Source: Williamsia sp. CHRR-6 (GTDB lineage Bacteria > Actinomycetota > Actinomycetes > Mycobacteriales > Mycobacteriaceae). From it: 64,000 nt of DNA. The notes under the pieces are model-generated. The model searched no databases, was not told where the DNA came from, and saw nothing but the letters and a program-made list of their open reading frames with translations. The first letter of the stretch is position 1, and each line of letters opens with the position of its first letter. This document shows, one piece after another, positions 28,871 to 39,126 of the stretch. Made by a program: the position numbers and the translations under genes. Location: assembly GCF_018474015.1 (NCBI RefSeq), contig NZ_JAHCSG010000006.1, forward strand, positions 143,232 to 207,231. Reading direction: 5' to 3'.

Positions 28871-28902
28871 GACGGTGTCGGGCCACCCGGCCCGGCACCG
28901 TC
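28871..28902 (+). terminator. Second, very stable hairpin after rpsB
   Basis: A 14-bp stem (28871-28884 with 28889-28902; one G-U pair) is closed by an ACCC tetraloop. It lies 18 bases after the first hairpin and shares its loop sequence. Together they should strongly separate rpsB from tsf. Confidence 0.7.
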
Positions 28903-29024
28903 GCTGTGATCGGACCCGACACTCTCGCGGCGTCGCCCGACGACGCGTGACATCACCAATGTGGTGTGCGACAGGCGCTTTGGGCGCCCGCCGCCCGCCC
29001 GAGATCGAAGGAGGCTCGCCACTG

Positions 29025-29849
29025 ATGGCGAACTACACCGCCGCCGACGTCAAGCGGCTCCGCGAACTGACCGGTTCCGGCATGCTCGACTGCAAGAACG
29101 CACTGGCCAACAATGATGGCGACTTCGACAAGGCTGTCGAGGAGCTGCGCATCAAGGGCGCCAAGGACGTGGGCAAGCGCGCTGAGCGCTCCACCGCTGA
29201 GGGCCTCGTCGCCACCCGCGACGGCGTGATGATCGAGATCAACTGCGAGACCGACTTTGTCGCCAAGAACGACGAGTTCCAGCAGCTGGCCGACAAGATC
29301 GTCACCGCCGCCGTGGCGAGCCGGGCCGGCGACCTCGAGGCGCTGTCGGCAGCACCGCTCGACGGTGGCACCGTCGGCGAGGCCGTGGCCGCGCTCTCGG
29401 CCAAGATCGGCGAGAAACTGGAGCTGCGGCGCGTCGTGGCCTACGACGGACCCGTCGCCAGCTACCTGCACAAGCGGGCCTCCGACCTGCCTCCCGCGGT
29501 CGGTGTGCTGGTGTCCTACACCGGCGACGGCCCCGACGCTGCTGAGGCTGCTCGGGCGGCCGCCATGCAGGTGGCCGCGCTCAAGGCGAAGTACGCCACC
29601 CGCGACGAGGTTCCTGCCGACATCGTCGAGAACGAGCGGCGCATCGCCGAGCAGACCGCACGCGAGGAGGGCAAGCCCGAGCAGGCGCTGCCCAAGATCG
29701 TCGAGGGTCGTGTCACCGGGTTCTACAAGGACGTCGTGCTGATCGACCAGTCCTCGGTGCAGGACTCGAAGAAGACGGTGAAGGCCGTGCTGGACGAGGC
29801 CGGTGTCACCGTCGTCGCGTTCACCCGGTTCGAGGTCGGCCAGGCCTGA
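29025..29849 (+). CDS. tsf: Elongation factor Ts
   Basis: A 274-residue guanine nucleotide exchange factor for EF-Tu. The N-terminal UBA-like domain is [17 protein letters not shown] and [10 protein letters not shown], followed by the core signature [19 protein letters not shown] and a second subdomain with [14 protein letters not shown]. Length is normal for the order. The ATG has AAGGAGG (29008-29014) ten bases upstream. A strong hairpin follows the stop. Confidence 0.98.
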   Translation: MANYTAADVKRLRELTGSGMLDCKNALANNDGDFDKAVEELRIKGAKDVGKRAERSTAEGLVATRDGVMIEINCETDFVAKNDEFQQLADKIVTAAVASRAGDLEALSAAPLDGGTVGEAVAALSAKIGEKLELRRVVAYDGPVASYLHKRASDLPPAVGVLVSYTGDGPDAAEAARAAAMQVAALKAKYATRDEVPADIVENERRIAEQTAREEGKPEQALPKIVEGRVTGFYKDVVLIDQSSVQDSKKTVKAVLDEAGVTVVAFTRFEVGQA

Positions 29850-29862
29850 CAACCCACGTCGG

Positions 29863-29892
29863 CAGCCCCGTCGGAGCCATCCGGTGGGGCTG
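29863..29892 (+). terminator. Terminator after tsf
   Basis: CAGCCCC (29863-29869) pairs with GGGGCTG (29886-29892). Two G-U pairs continue into CGGA/TCCG around a GCCA loop, giving about 13 bp in RNA, 13 bases after the tsf stop. Confidence 0.7.
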
Positions 29893-30048
29893 TCGTCGTA
29901 TGTGGCGGCCGTGACGTGGGGGGCGCGATGGCGGTCGCTGACCGCATAGGATCATCGGGGCACCGGGCCAGACTCCGTCACGCGCCGAGGTGGCGCGTGT
30001 GCCGGAAGATGCATCTCGCAGGTGCCGTGATGACACGAAGGGTGACGC

Positions 30049-30795
30049 ATGACCGAGCAGACGGCCGCCGACGAGGGTTCGGCCACGCGCAAAGGCTATC
30101 GGCGGGTGGTTCTCAAACTCGGCGGTGAGATGTTCGGTGGCGGCAAGGTGGGGCTCGATCCCGATGTGGTCGCCACCGTCGCCGCCCAGATCCGTGACGT
30201 GGTGGCACGTCAGGTCCAGGTGGCGGTGGTCATCGGTGGCGGCAACTTCTTCCGCGGGGCCGAACTGCAACAGCGTGGCCTCGATCGTGCCCGTTCGGAC
30301 TACATGGGCATGCTCGGTACGGTGATGAACTGCCTGGCGTTGCAGGATTTCCTGGAGAAGGAGAACGTCGCGACGCGGGTGCAGACCGCGATCACCATGG
30401 GACAGGTGGCCGAGCCTTACCTGCCGCTACGAGCCCAGCGGCACCTCGAGAAGGGGCGCGTGGTGATCTTCGGTGCGGGCATGGGCATGCCCTACTTCTC
30501 CACCGACACCACCGCTGCGCAGCGCGCACTGGAGATCAAGGCCGAAGTGGTGTTGATGGCCAAGGCGGTCGACGGGGTGTATTCCGCGGACCCGCGCGTC
30601 GATCCGTCTGCCACCCTGTTCAGCCAGATCACTCACCGTGAGGTGATCGAGAAGGGGCTTGCCGTCGCCGACTCGACCGCCTTCAGTCTGTGTATGGACA
30701 ACAAGATGCCGATTCTCGTCTTCAACCTGCTGCAGGAGGGCAACATCGCGCGGGCGGTCGCAGGTGAGAAGATCGGCACACTGGTCAGTACGTGA
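30049..30795 (+). CDS. pyrH: UMP kinase PyrH
   Basis: A 248-residue bacterial UMP kinase of the amino-acid-kinase fold, making UDP for nucleotide and cell-wall precursors. Characteristic segments are [63 protein letters not shown] and [21 protein letters not shown] at 29947-29952 could be its -10, giving a leader of about 90 bases. The frr gene follows after 103 bases of C-rich sequence. Confidence 0.97.
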   Translation: MTEQTAADEGSATRKGYRRVVLKLGGEMFGGGKVGLDPDVVATVAAQIRDVVARQVQVAVVIGGGNFFRGAELQQRGLDRARSDYMGMLGTVMNCLALQDFLEKENVATRVQTAITMGQVAEPYLPLRAQRHLEKGRVVIFGAGMGMPYFSTDTTAAQRALEIKAEVVLMAKAVDGVYSADPRVDPSATLFSQITHREVIEKGLAVADSTAFSLCMDNKMPILVFNLLQEGNIARAVAGEKIGTLVST

Positions 30796-30825
30796 GAACA
30801 ACCCCAGCACGCGGGATCCGGTACC

Positions 30826-30853
30826 ACCCCGAGCACCCCCACCCCGAGCACCC
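30826..30853 (+). repeat. Short direct repeat between pyrH and frr
   Basis: ACCCCGAGCACCC occurs at 30826-30838 and 30841-30853 in a C-rich stretch with further degenerate CCAGCAC copies. Probably low-complexity slippage. Confidence 0.7.
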
Positions 30854-30898
30854 GCGACCCAGCACCACGCAGTCCAGCACCGTGACGGAGGCAAACCC

Positions 30899-31456
30899 GT
30901 GATCGACGAAACACTCTTCGACGCCGAGGAGAAGATGGAGAAGGCCGTCAGTGTCGCCAAGGACGACATGGGGTCGATCCGCACCGGCCGCGCCAACCCA
31001 TCGATGTTCAATCGGATCGTCATCGACTACTACGGCGCCACCACCCCCATCACCCAGATCTCCTCGATCACCACACCCGAGGCGCGGCTGGTGGTCATCA
31101 AGCCGTATGAGGCGAGTTCGCTCAAGGACATCGAGACCGCCATCCGCAACTCAGATCTCGGGGTGAACCCCAGCAACGACGGCACGATCATCCGGATCGG
31201 CATCCCGCAGCTCACCGAGGAACGCCGACGTGAACTGGTCAAACAGGTCAAGGCGAAGGGTGAGGACGCCAAGATCTCGATCCGCAACGTTCGTCGCAAG
31301 GCTGTCGACGAACTCAAGCGCATCCAGAAGGACGGTGAGGCCGGCGAAGACGAGGTGGGTCGGGCCGAGAAGGATCTCGACAAGACCACCGCCGGCTACG
31401 TCAGCCAGATCGACGACCTGGTCAAGCACAAAGAAGCCGAGCTGCTCGAGGTCTGA
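30899..31456 (+). CDS. frr: Ribosome recycling factor
   Basis: A 185-residue RRF, standard length, which splits post-termination ribosomes together with EF-G. It begins [20 protein letters not shown] and has the conserved [29 protein letters not shown] and [20 protein letters not shown]. The GTG at 30899 has a GGAGGC site about eight bases upstream. Its TGA overlaps an ATG in the cdsA frame, suggesting co-transcription pyrH-frr-cdsA. Confidence 0.97.
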   Translation: MIDETLFDAEEKMEKAVSVAKDDMGSIRTGRANPSMFNRIVIDYYGATTPITQISSITTPEARLVVIKPYEASSLKDIETAIRNSDLGVNPSNDGTIIRIGIPQLTEERRRELVKQVKAKGEDAKISIRNVRRKAVDELKRIQKDGEAGEDEVGRAEKDLDKTTAGYVSQIDDLVKHKEAELLEV

Positions 31457-31551
31457 TGACCCGCAGGTCCCACCCCGAGATGGTGTCGGCCTGTTGGGTG
31501 GGACACGGCGAGGCGGCAGATCGAGTGGCAACGGGAGAGACGAGACGTGGT

Positions 31552-32451
31552 GTGACCGAAACCGAACCGACGCGGACCCAGTCCGGTCAACCGTCGGGCC
31601 CCGAAGGTGACGCTGCGGCGGCACCGCCGGCCACTTCTCGCGCCGGACGCAACCTACCCGCCGCGATTGCGGTCGGCGGTTCCCTCGGTGTCGGCGTGCT
31701 GCTCACCCTGATCTTCGCGCCGATCGGATGGATTCCGGTGGTGGCGGTGGCGATCGCGGTGGCCGAATGGGAGGTCATCAAGCGGCTGCGGACCGGCGGC
31801 TACGGCGTCGCGATGCTCCCGTTGTTCGTCGGCGGCCAGGCGATCATGTGGTCGGCGTGGCCGTTCGGTGTCACCGGGGTACTGGTGTCGTTCATGGCCA
31901 CCGTTCTGGTGACCATGGTGTGGAAGTTGTTGTCGCAGGGCACGTCTGCGGCGCCGGTCAACTACCTTCGCGATCTCGCCGTCACCATCTTCGTGCTCGC
32001 ATGGCTACCGCTGCTGGCATCGTTCGCGGTGTTGCTGGTGTTGCAGGATCGCGGCTGGGCGCGCGTGTTGACCCTGATGATCGTCGTCGTGTGCTCCGAT
32101 GTCGGCGGTTACACCGCAGGTGTGCTGTTCGGGCGGCATCCGATGGTGCCTGCGATCAGCCCCAAGAAGTCGTGGGAGGGCATGGCTGGGTCGCTGCTGT
32201 TCGGCACGGTGGGTGCAGTCTGCACCGTCACGTTCCTCGTCGAGGGCCAGTGGTGGATCGGCGTGATCCTCGGACCGGTCCTGGTTGTGTGCGCGACTCT
32301 GGGCGATCTGGTGGAGTCCCAGGTCAAGCGTGACCTCGGCATCAAGGACATGGGCACGCTGCTACCCGGACACGGCGGCATCATGGATCGCCTCGATTCC
32401 ATCCTGCCCTCGGCCTTCGTGGTGTGGGCCGTGCTCAGTGCCTTGATCTAG
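31552..32451 (+). CDS. cdsA: Phosphatidate cytidylyltransferase CdsA
   Basis: A 299-residue membrane enzyme that makes CDP-diacylglycerol from phosphatidate and CTP, the precursor of phosphatidylinositol and cardiolipin. About seven or eight hydrophobic helices follow a polar N terminus. The CDS signature is in the C-terminal part: SPKKSWEGMAGS, then LVESQVKRDLGIKDMG and LLPGHGGIMDRLDS. I chose GTG 31552, which gives an N-terminal tail like the mycobacterial enzyme; the frame is open back to an ATG at 31456 overlapping the frr stop. Confidence 0.93.
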   Translation: MTETEPTRTQSGQPSGPEGDAAAAPPATSRAGRNLPAAIAVGGSLGVGVLLTLIFAPIGWIPVVAVAIAVAEWEVIKRLRTGGYGVAMLPLFVGGQAIMWSAWPFGVTGVLVSFMATVLVTMVWKLLSQGTSAAPVNYLRDLAVTIFVLAWLPLLASFAVLLVLQDRGWARVLTLMIVVVCSDVGGYTAGVLFGRHPMVPAISPKKSWEGMAGSLLFGTVGAVCTVTFLVEGQWWIGVILGPVLVVCATLGDLVESQVKRDLGIKDMGTLLPGHGGIMDRLDSILPSAFVVWAVLSALI

Positions 32452-32473
32452 GGGCTTGAGCTGACCCCCCTGA

Positions 32474-32833
32474 TCACGCCTTCTTGATGGCCCGTTTCAC
32501 CTGGTGGATCCGTGCGGCCCCGACTACTCCGGCCACCAATGCGCCCACGGCAGCTGCGATGAGCAGACCGACACCCTGAGGCAGCGACACCGTCCAGAAC
32601 AACAGGTGGGTCTGCTGACTCTCGAGGTTCTGCAGGATGAACACCAGCAGGAGGATCAGCAGGGCGGCGCCGGTGATCAGGCCGGCCCAGGCCGAGGCGG
32701 TACGGGTGTACTTGACTCCTCGGAGAGCTCGGCGGGCGGCCGAGATGTCGGTGTCGGGATCGACCGCAGCCGGAGGCAGGCCCGCGCCGTCTGCGGCGTC
32801 GCCGTCGGGAGCGGAGTCGGCGCGTTGAGTCAT
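32474..32833 (-). CDS. LapA-domain (DUF1049) small membrane protein
   Basis: A 119-residue protein with a polar, Asp/Ala-rich N terminus (about 40 residues), then two transmembrane helices ([20 protein letters not shown] and [20 protein letters not shown]) separated by the short loop [20 protein letters not shown]. This is the layout of LapA-domain proteins, whose bacterial role is in envelope assembly in Gram-negatives and unknown here. The C terminus is basic. It is convergent with cdsA and divergent from rlmN. Confidence 0.8.
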   Translation of the reverse strand: MTQRADSAPDGDAADGAGLPPAAVDPDTDISAARRALRGVKYTRTASAWAGLITGAALLILLLVFILQNLESQQTHLLFWTVSLPQGVGLLIAAAVGALVAGVVGAARIHQVKRAIKKA

Positions 32834-32924
32834 GGGGGATGCGTCCTATCGTTGTGATGCTCGCTCGAACGGTGGTGCCACCGTTCGATTGGACTTCTCC
32901 GTATTCATACAGGAACGTCACACC

Positions 32925-34034
32925 ATGCCCGGTCCTTCCCTGCCCCTCGTGTTCGACGCCCCGCGCCGCGGTCGGCCGCCGGTCCACCTCGCCGATCTCG
33001 ACGCCGACGGCCGCGTGGACGCAGTGGTGGGCCTAGGACTGCCCCGGTTCCGGGCCGATCAGCTGGCGCGGCAGTACTACGGGCGGCTGTGTGCTGATCC
33101 GGCCGAGATGACCGATCTGCCCGCGGCGGTCCGTGAGGCGGTGGGGCAGCGACTGTTCCCCACCTTGATGACCCCGGTCCGTCACATCGCCTGTGACGAC
33201 GGGACGACCCGCAAGACGTTGTGGCGCCTGCACGACGGGACGATGGTGGAGTCGGTGCTGATGGGCTACGCCGATCGGACCACGGTGTGTGTGTCCAGTC
33301 AGGCCGGTTGTGGGATGGCGTGTCCGTTCTGTGCCACCGGCCAGGGTGGGTTGGACCGCAATCTGTCCACCGCCGAGATCGTCGATCAGGTGCGCGCCGC
33401 GGCTCGTGCTGTGGCCGACGGGGAGCTCGCCGGAGCGCGGCGGCTGTCCAACGTGGTGTTCATGGGCATGGGTGAGCCGTTGGCCAACTACAACCGGTTA
33501 CGAGATGCGTTGCTGCGCATCATCTCGCCCGCTCCCGACGGGTTGGGGATCTCGCAGCGCTCGGTCACGGTGTCGACCGTGGGGCTGGCACCGGCTATTC
33601 GTCGGCTTGCCGACGAGGGGCTGCAGGTTCGTCTCGCGGTGTCGCTGCACACGCCTGATGACGAGCTGCGCGACACCCTGGTGCCGGTGAACAACCGATG
33701 GCCCATCGACGAGGTTCTCGCGGCGGCACGCCACTACGCCGATCGTTCGGGCCGTCGTGTCTCGATCGAGTACGCGCTGATCCGGGACGTGAACGATCAG
33801 CCGTGGCGGGCACGGTTGTTGTCCACCCGATTGCGACAGCATCTGGGAAATCTGGCGCACGTCAACGTGATACCGCTGAACCCGACGCCGGGTAGCGAGT
33901 GGGATGCGGCACCCAAAGATGTGGAGCGCAGGTTCGTGGCGTTGGTCAACGAGGGTGGTGTGGCGTGTACGGTTCGCGACACCCGGGGCCGGGAGATCTC
34001 GGCCGCCTGCGGTCAGCTGGCCGCAGAGGGGTGA
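32925..34034 (+). CDS. rlmN: Dual-specificity RNA methyltransferase RlmN
   Basis: A 369-residue radical SAM enzyme that methylates C2 of A2503 in 23S rRNA and A37 in some tRNAs. The [4Fe-4S] motif is [27 protein letters not shown] and the ribosomal-substrate helix are conserved, and the catalytic Cys is expected near [13 protein letters not shown], with the partner Cys in [11 protein letters not shown] 32925 is chosen as the start. Its stop abuts the stop of the convergent DUF2631 gene (TGATCA). Confidence 0.95.
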   Translation: MPGPSLPLVFDAPRRGRPPVHLADLDADGRVDAVVGLGLPRFRADQLARQYYGRLCADPAEMTDLPAAVREAVGQRLFPTLMTPVRHIACDDGTTRKTLWRLHDGTMVESVLMGYADRTTVCVSSQAGCGMACPFCATGQGGLDRNLSTAEIVDQVRAAARAVADGELAGARRLSNVVFMGMGEPLANYNRLRDALLRIISPAPDGLGISQRSVTVSTVGLAPAIRRLADEGLQVRLAVSLHTPDDELRDTLVPVNNRWPIDEVLAAARHYADRSGRRVSIEYALIRDVNDQPWRARLLSTRLRQHLGNLAHVNVIPLNPTPGSEWDAAPKDVERRFVALVNEGGVACTVRDTRGREISAACGQLAAEG

Positions 34035-34328
34035 TCAGTTCTTCCACTTGCCGCGGCTGAGCACCAGATCGCGGATGAGGATGAACCACAGCACCGCGGT
34101 GATGCCGATGAGGTAGAGGTCCTCGACCCGGCCCTTGTGGTTACCGATCAGCATCGCCAGCAGCAGCACCCCGGCCAGCCAGCCCGCCACCCGCATCGTG
34201 GTCTTGTTCTCGCCGTGCCATCCGAAACGTGCGCTCGGGGCGTCGGCGGGTTCACGGGCCCAGCCGGTGTCGATCGGCTCGTGTGCGACCTCGCCGTGCT
34301 TGGTGTGCTCGACCTCGCTGCTTGCCAC
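34035..34328 (-). CDS. DUF2631 family membrane protein
   Basis: A 97-residue actinobacterial protein with a hydrophilic N-terminal half containing GWAREPADAPSARFGWHG and two hydrophobic helices (VAGWLAGVLLLAMLIG and DLYLIGITAVLWFILI). The C terminus is basic (SRGKWKN). The family is found widely in Mycobacteriales with no known function. It is transcribed towards rlmN and shares a zero-length junction with it. Confidence 0.88.
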   Translation of the reverse strand: MASSEVEHTKHGEVAHEPIDTGWAREPADAPSARFGWHGENKTTMRVAGWLAGVLLLAMLIGNHKGRVEDLYLIGITAVLWFILIRDLVLSRGKWKN

Positions 34329-34432
34329 TGTGTCTCCTCGTGCTCCTGCGCCGCTTCCCGCGGGCGCGGACGGTGGTGTGCTTCAGCATATCGTCGGTCG
34401 TCCGACGGCCTGCGGCCACCGAGGCCGGGTGT

Positions 34433-34438
34433 GACAAT
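34433..34438 (+). promoter_or_regulatory. Candidate extended -10 box of the PuuE-like gene
   Basis: TGTGACAAT (TGn plus GACAAT) ends six bases before the GTG at 34445, predicting a leaderless mRNA that would also carry dxr. Confidence 0.45.
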
Positions 34439-34444
34439 GACGGC

Positions 34445-35392
34445 GTGTCGCTCATGTCATATCGCTCCGAGAACTACCCGCGCGACATGGTCGGCTACGG
34501 GGCCCATCCGCCGGATCCGCGCTGGCCGGACAACGCCGCGATCGCCGTCCAGTTCGTCTTGAACTATGAGGAGGGCTCGGAGAACAGCGTGCTGCACGGC
34601 GACGCGGCCAGTGAGACCTTTCTCTCCGAGATGGCCGCGCCTGCGGCGTTCCCGGACCGACACATGAGTATGGAATCGCTCTACGAGTACGGCTCTCGTG
34701 CGGGGGTCTGGCGCATCCTGAGGTTGTTCGATCGGCGGGCGCTGCCGCTGACGGTGTTCGCCGTCGCCCAGGCCCTGGCCCGCAACCTCGAGGTCGCCGC
34801 CGCGTTCGCCGCTCGGGGCGATGAGATCGCTGCGCACGGCTACCGCTGGTTGAACTATCAGCAGATCGATCCAGCCGTCGAGGCAGACCACCTGCACCGG
34901 GCGGTGGAGTTGCTGACCGAGATCACCGGGTCACCGCCGGTGGGCTGGTACACCGGTCGTGATTCGCCCAACACCCGATCGTTGGTGGTCTCCCACGGCG
35001 GCTTTCTCTACGACTCCGACAGTTACGCCGATGACCTGCCGTACTGGGTTCGGGTCGGATCCGACGCCCCGGTCGATCACCTGGTGGTGCCCTACACCCT
35101 CGACACCAACGACATGAAGTTCTCATCGTCCTCGGGGTTTGCCACCGGTGCCGACTTCGAGACCTATGTCTGCGATGCGTTCGACACGCTCTACGCCGAG
35201 GGCATCGCCGGGTCGCCGAAGATGCTGTCGGTCGGATTGCACTGTCGGCTGATGGGCCGACCGGCGCGGATCGCAGCTCTGGAACGGGTTCTCGACCACA
35301 TCGAGTCGCATGAGCGGGTGTGGATCGCCCGCCGCGCCGACATCGCACGACATTGGCATGCCCACCATCGGCCGACCACAATGACGCGGTGA
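34445..35392 (+). CDS. PuuE-like allantoinase / polysaccharide deacetylase family protein
   Basis: A 315-residue NodB-fold protein very similar in outline to PuuE-type allantoinases. It begins [19 protein letters not shown], with [35 protein letters not shown] and [13 protein letters not shown] (metal-type His). Later are [12 protein letters not shown] and DDLPYW. PuuE enzymes hydrolyse allantoin without metal; related proteins deacetylate glycans, so the substrate is open. The GTG start fits the upstream -10. The stop overlaps the dxr start (GTGA), giving unexpected translational coupling to the MEP pathway. Confidence 0.85.
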   Translation: MSLMSYRSENYPRDMVGYGAHPPDPRWPDNAAIAVQFVLNYEEGSENSVLHGDAASETFLSEMAAPAAFPDRHMSMESLYEYGSRAGVWRILRLFDRRALPLTVFAVAQALARNLEVAAAFAARGDEIAAHGYRWLNYQQIDPAVEADHLHRAVELLTEITGSPPVGWYTGRDSPNTRSLVVSHGGFLYDSDSYADDLPYWVRVGSDAPVDHLVVPYTLDTNDMKFSSSSGFATGADFETYVCDAFDTLYAEGIAGSPKMLSVGLHCRLMGRPARIAALERVLDHIESHERVWIARRADIARHWHAHHRPTTMTR

Positions 35393-36558
35393 CCACCCGT
35401 GTACTGATCCTCGGTTCCACCGGCTCGATCGGCGTGCAGGCGCTGGAGGTGATCACCGAGCACCCGGACCGGTTCTCGGTGGTCGGCCTGGGCGCAGGCG
35501 GGTCCAACCCGGACCTGCTGATCGCTCAAGCCCGTACCTGGGGGCTGGGCCCCGAGGCGGTGGCGGTGGCCGATCCGACGGCGGCCATCGAGGTCGGAGC
35601 GGCTCTGGGCGGCGCCGTCCGTGGCGGCGAGTCGGCGATGTGTGAGCTGATCGAGTCGGTGCAGGCCGACGTGGTGCTCAACGCGGTGGTCGGATCGCTG
35701 GGGCTGCGGCCCACGCTGGCTGCCCTGGGCACCGGTGCGCGACTTGCGTTGGCCAACAAGGAATCTCTCGTCGCTGGGGGAGCGCTGGTGCTGGCCGCTG
35801 CGGCCCCTGGGCAGCTGATCCCCGTCGACTCCGAGCACTCGGCCATCGCGCAGTGTCTGCGCGCGGGCACCACCGCGGAGGTCGAGCGGCTGGTGGTCAC
35901 CGCATCCGGCGGCCCGTTCCGCGGATGGACCGCCGCACAGCTCGAGTCGGTCACCCCCGAGCAGGCCGGACGACACCCCACCTGGTCGATGGGGCCGATG
36001 ATCACCCTGAACTCGGCAACCCTGGTGAACAAGGCGTTGGAGGTGGTCGAGGCGCACCTGCTCTTCGACGTGCCCTACGACCGCATCGATGTGACCGTGC
36101 ACCCGCAGTCGATCGTGCACTCGATGGTCACCTTCGTCGACGGAGCCACCATCGCCAAGGCCTCACCGCCGTCGATGAAACTACCGATCGCGCTGGCCTT
36201 GGGGTGGCCCGACCGGGTGCCCGGATCGTCGACCGCATGCGACTTCTCCCACGCCGCCACCTGGACGTTCGAGCCGGTCGACGACGTGGTGTTCCCGGCC
36301 ATCGAGCTCGCCCGCGCGGCGGGGCGCGGCGGGGGCAGTCTGACCGCAGTGTTCAACGCGGCCAACGAGGCTGCCGCCCAAGGATTCTTCGACGGGGCCA
36401 TCACGTTCGGGCGCATCGTCGGCATCGTCGCCGACGTGTTGGCGGAGGCGAACGAGTGGGCGCGTGAGCCGGGTACCGTTGAGGACGTCCTCGCAGCGGA
36501 CTCGTGGGCGCGCCGGCGAGCCGCCGAGTTGGTCGGCGACGCGGGGCTAAGGAGGTAG
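35389..36558 (+). CDS. dxr: 1-deoxy-D-xylulose 5-phosphate reductoisomerase
   Basis: A 389-residue DXR, the committed NADPH-dependent step of the MEP isoprenoid pathway. The NADPH motif is [11 protein letters not shown] near the N terminus. The substrate and metal motifs are [37 protein letters not shown] and [19 protein letters not shown]. The GTG start overlaps the previous gene's stop, giving operon puuE-like/dxr/rip1/ispG. A second MEP enzyme, ispG, lies two genes downstream. Confidence 0.97.
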   Translation: MTTRVLILGSTGSIGVQALEVITEHPDRFSVVGLGAGGSNPDLLIAQARTWGLGPEAVAVADPTAAIEVGAALGGAVRGGESAMCELIESVQADVVLNAVVGSLGLRPTLAALGTGARLALANKESLVAGGALVLAAAAPGQLIPVDSEHSAIAQCLRAGTTAEVERLVVTASGGPFRGWTAAQLESVTPEQAGRHPTWSMGPMITLNSATLVNKALEVVEAHLLFDVPYDRIDVTVHPQSIVHSMVTFVDGATIAKASPPSMKLPIALALGWPDRVPGSSTACDFSHAATWTFEPVDDVVFPAIELARAAGRGGGSLTAVFNAANEAAAQGFFDGAITFGRIVGIVADVLAEANEWAREPGTVEDVLAADSWARRRAAELVGDAGLRR

Positions 36559-36566
36559 AAGCGCAG

Positions 36567-37784
36567 GTGGGGTTCATCCTGGGAGCAGTCCTGTTCGCCG
36601 TGGGTCTGCTGCTGTCCATCGCGTGGCACGAATGTGGGCACATGTGGGCCGCGCAGCGCACCGGCATGTACGTGCGCCGCTACTTCGTCGGCTTCGGCCC
36701 CACCATCTGGTCCACACGGCGCGGCGAGACCGAATACGGACTGAAGTGGCTGCCCCTCGGCGGCTTCTGCGACATCGCCGGGATGACCACCTACGACGAG
36801 ATCGACCCGCGCCATGCACACCGGGCGATGTACCGGCAGAAGGCGTGGAAACGGCTGGTCGTCCTGGCCGCCGGGCCGGCACAGAACTTCGTGCTCGGAT
36901 TCGTGCTCATCATGGTCTTGGCGGTCGGCTGGGGGCTGCCCAGCCTCAGCGGCAACACCAAGGTCGGGGTCGCGGAGATGTCGTGCATCTCGCTGTCGGC
37001 CGATGCCTCCGGGAAACTGTCGTCCTGCACCGGCACCGCCCCGGCCCAGGCCGCCGGGCTGCGGGAGGGCGATCGGATCGTGGCCGTCGACGGGACGAAG
37101 ATCGCGACGTCGACGGATCTGGTCGCCACGATCAAGAAGACCTCCGGACCCTCGGCGGTGCTGACAATCGAACGCGACGGACGTGAACAGAACGTGACAG
37201 TCCCGGTCACCCAGGTGCAGCGCCCGGTTCGATCCCCCGACGGGACGATCACCTCGACCACCGTGGGCGCGATCGGGGTATCGCTGTCCGACGCCGGGAT
37301 CATCACCCACTACAACGTGCTCTCTGCGGTGCCGGGTTCGGTCGCCTTCACCGGTGAACTGCTTGTCAAGACGGTCGACTCGCTGCTCTCGCTGCCGCAG
37401 AAGGTCGGCGCGCTGTGGACCTCGGTCACCGGCGGTGAGCGTTCGTCGGACACGCCCATCAGCGTCTACGGGGCCTCGGTCATCGGGGGACAGGCCGCCG
37501 ACCGAGGCCAATGGCCGTTCTTCATCTACCTGCTGGCCAGCATCAACTTCTTCCTGGGCCTGTTCAACCTCGTGCCACTGCTTCCGCTCGACGGTGGACA
37601 CATGGCGTTGATCGGATACGAGAAGGCCCGCAACGCAATTCGCCGTCGGCTGGGCAAGGTGGCCCGAGGGCCGGTCGACTACATGAAGATGATGCCCGCC
37701 ACCTACGCGGTGCTCGCGGTGATGGGTGCGTTCATGGTGCTCACGCTCAGCGCCGACATCATCAACCCCGTCAAGGTCTTCTAG
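36567..37784 (+). CDS. rip1: Site-2 intramembrane metalloprotease Rip1/RseP
   Basis: A 405-residue M50 site-2 protease that cleaves anti-sigma factors and other substrates in the membrane. The zinc motif HECGH is in the first helix ([11 protein letters not shown]). One PDZ domain sits in the centre ([18 protein letters not shown]). The second zinc-site motif is [13 protein letters not shown] near the C terminus. The GTG at 36567 has AAGGAGG (36549-36555) overlapping the end of dxr. It lies between dxr and ispG, the usual order in mycobacteria. Confidence 0.95.
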   Translation: MGFILGAVLFAVGLLLSIAWHECGHMWAAQRTGMYVRRYFVGFGPTIWSTRRGETEYGLKWLPLGGFCDIAGMTTYDEIDPRHAHRAMYRQKAWKRLVVLAAGPAQNFVLGFVLIMVLAVGWGLPSLSGNTKVGVAEMSCISLSADASGKLSSCTGTAPAQAAGLREGDRIVAVDGTKIATSTDLVATIKKTSGPSAVLTIERDGREQNVTVPVTQVQRPVRSPDGTITSTTVGAIGVSLSDAGIITHYNVLSAVPGSVAFTGELLVKTVDSLLSLPQKVGALWTSVTGGERSSDTPISVYGASVIGGQAADRGQWPFFIYLLASINFFLGLFNLVPLLPLDGGHMALIGYEKARNAIRRRLGKVARGPVDYMKMMPATYAVLAVMGAFMVLTLSADIINPVKVF

Positions 37785-37795
37785 GAAGTGAGTTC

Positions 37796-38998
37796 ATGAC
37801 CTCGCAGAGTTCTGCTCCGAACAATCCGGGTTCGTCCACACCGATCGGTCTGGGGATGCCCGCCGGACCGCCGCCGGTGCTGGCACCGCGCCGACGTACC
37901 CGGCAGATCCAGGTGGGTTCGGTGGGGGTGGGCAGTGATCACCCCATCTCGGTGCAGTCGATGACCACCACCAAAACCCACGACATCAACGCCACGCTGC
38001 AACAGATCGCGCAGCTGACGGCGAGCGGATGCGACATCGTCCGAGTCGCCTGTCCGCGCCAGGAGGACGCCGACGCCTTGGCGGTGATCGCCAAGAAGAG
38101 TCAGATCCCTGTCATCGCCGACATCCACTTCCAGCCGCGCTACATCTTCGCCGCCATCGAGGCCGGCTGCGCTGCGGTGCGTGTGAACCCGGGCAACATC
38201 AAGGAGTTCGACGGACGGGTCAAGGATGTGGCGCTCGCGGCCAAGGACGCCAACATCCCCATCCGGATCGGCGTGAACGCCGGATCGTTGGACCCGCGGC
38301 TGCTGGCCAAGTACGGCAAGGCCACGCCCGAGGCGCTGGTGGAATCGGCGTTGTGGGAGGCGAGCCTGTTCGAGGAGCACGGCTATGGCGACATCAAGAT
38401 CTCGGTCAAGCACAACGATCCGGTGATCATGGTCGAGGCCTACCGCCAACTCGCCGCACAGTGCGACTACCCGCTGCACCTGGGGGTGACCGAGGCCGGG
38501 CCCGCGTTCCAGGGCACCATCAAATCCGCGGTCGCCTTCGGGGCGTTGTTGTCCGAGGGCATCGGCGACACCATCCGGGTGTCGCTGTCGGCCCCGCCCG
38601 CCGAGGAGGTGAAGGTGGGCGATCAGATCCTGCAATCGCTCAACCTGCGCCCCCGCAAGCTCGAGATCGTCTCCTGTCCCTCCTGCGGGCGGGCCCAGGT
38701 GGACGTCTACACCCTCGCCGAGCAGGTCACTGCCGGACTCGAGGGTCTGGAGGTGCCGCTGCGGGTGGCGGTCATGGGATGTGTCGTCAACGGGCCTGGT
38801 GAGGCCCGCGACGCCGACCTCGGTGTGGCGTCGGGCAACGGCAAGGGCCAGATCTTCGTCAAGGGTGAGGTGATCAAGACCGTGCCCGAAGCGCAGATCG
38901 TGGAGACTTTGATCGAAGAGGCTCTTCGCATTGCGGCTGAAACAGGGAACACTGACGATGGCGCGGTTGTCGGTGGCCCGGTGGTGACCGTCAGCTGA
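37796..38998 (+). CDS. ispG: 4-hydroxy-3-methylbut-2-enyl diphosphate synthase (flavodoxin)
   Basis: A 400-residue IspG/GcpE, the [4Fe-4S] enzyme of the penultimate MEP-pathway step. A TIM-barrel N-terminal part begins [20 protein letters not shown]. It includes [16 protein letters not shown] and [14 protein letters not shown]. The cluster cysteines are in [12 protein letters not shown] and [16 protein letters not shown]. It follows rip1 by 11 bases. A hairpin places the stop codon in its loop. Confidence 0.97.
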   Translation: MTSQSSAPNNPGSSTPIGLGMPAGPPPVLAPRRRTRQIQVGSVGVGSDHPISVQSMTTTKTHDINATLQQIAQLTASGCDIVRVACPRQEDADALAVIAKKSQIPVIADIHFQPRYIFAAIEAGCAAVRVNPGNIKEFDGRVKDVALAAKDANIPIRIGVNAGSLDPRLLAKYGKATPEALVESALWEASLFEEHGYGDIKISVKHNDPVIMVEAYRQLAAQCDYPLHLGVTEAGPAFQGTIKSAVAFGALLSEGIGDTIRVSLSAPPAEEVKVGDQILQSLNLRPRKLEIVSCPSCGRAQVDVYTLAEQVTAGLEGLEVPLRVAVMGCVVNGPGEARDADLGVASGNGKGQIFVKGEVIKTVPEAQIVETLIEEALRIAAETGNTDDGAVVGGPVVTVS

Positions 38999-39004
38999 GC
39001 TGAC
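38990..39004 (+). terminator. Short hairpin at the end of ispG
   Basis: GTCAGC and GCTGAC pair with the ispG stop codon TGA (38996-38998) as a three-base loop. It is small but well placed as an operon terminator. Confidence 0.4.
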
Positions 39005-39126
39005 CTGCGCGTCGAGATCACGGTCCCGACACGCATCCACGTGCACCCGGACGATTCGACCGGGCGCTGTTGTGCACGATCCGGCGAACACGTCGGGTCG
39101 CTCTCACTCCGATCGGGCCGGGAGCC

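Noticed and set aside
32450..32471. Bidirectional terminator between cdsA and the LapA-domain gene
   Set aside because: AGGGG/CCCCT with a 12-base loop is too weak to annotate.
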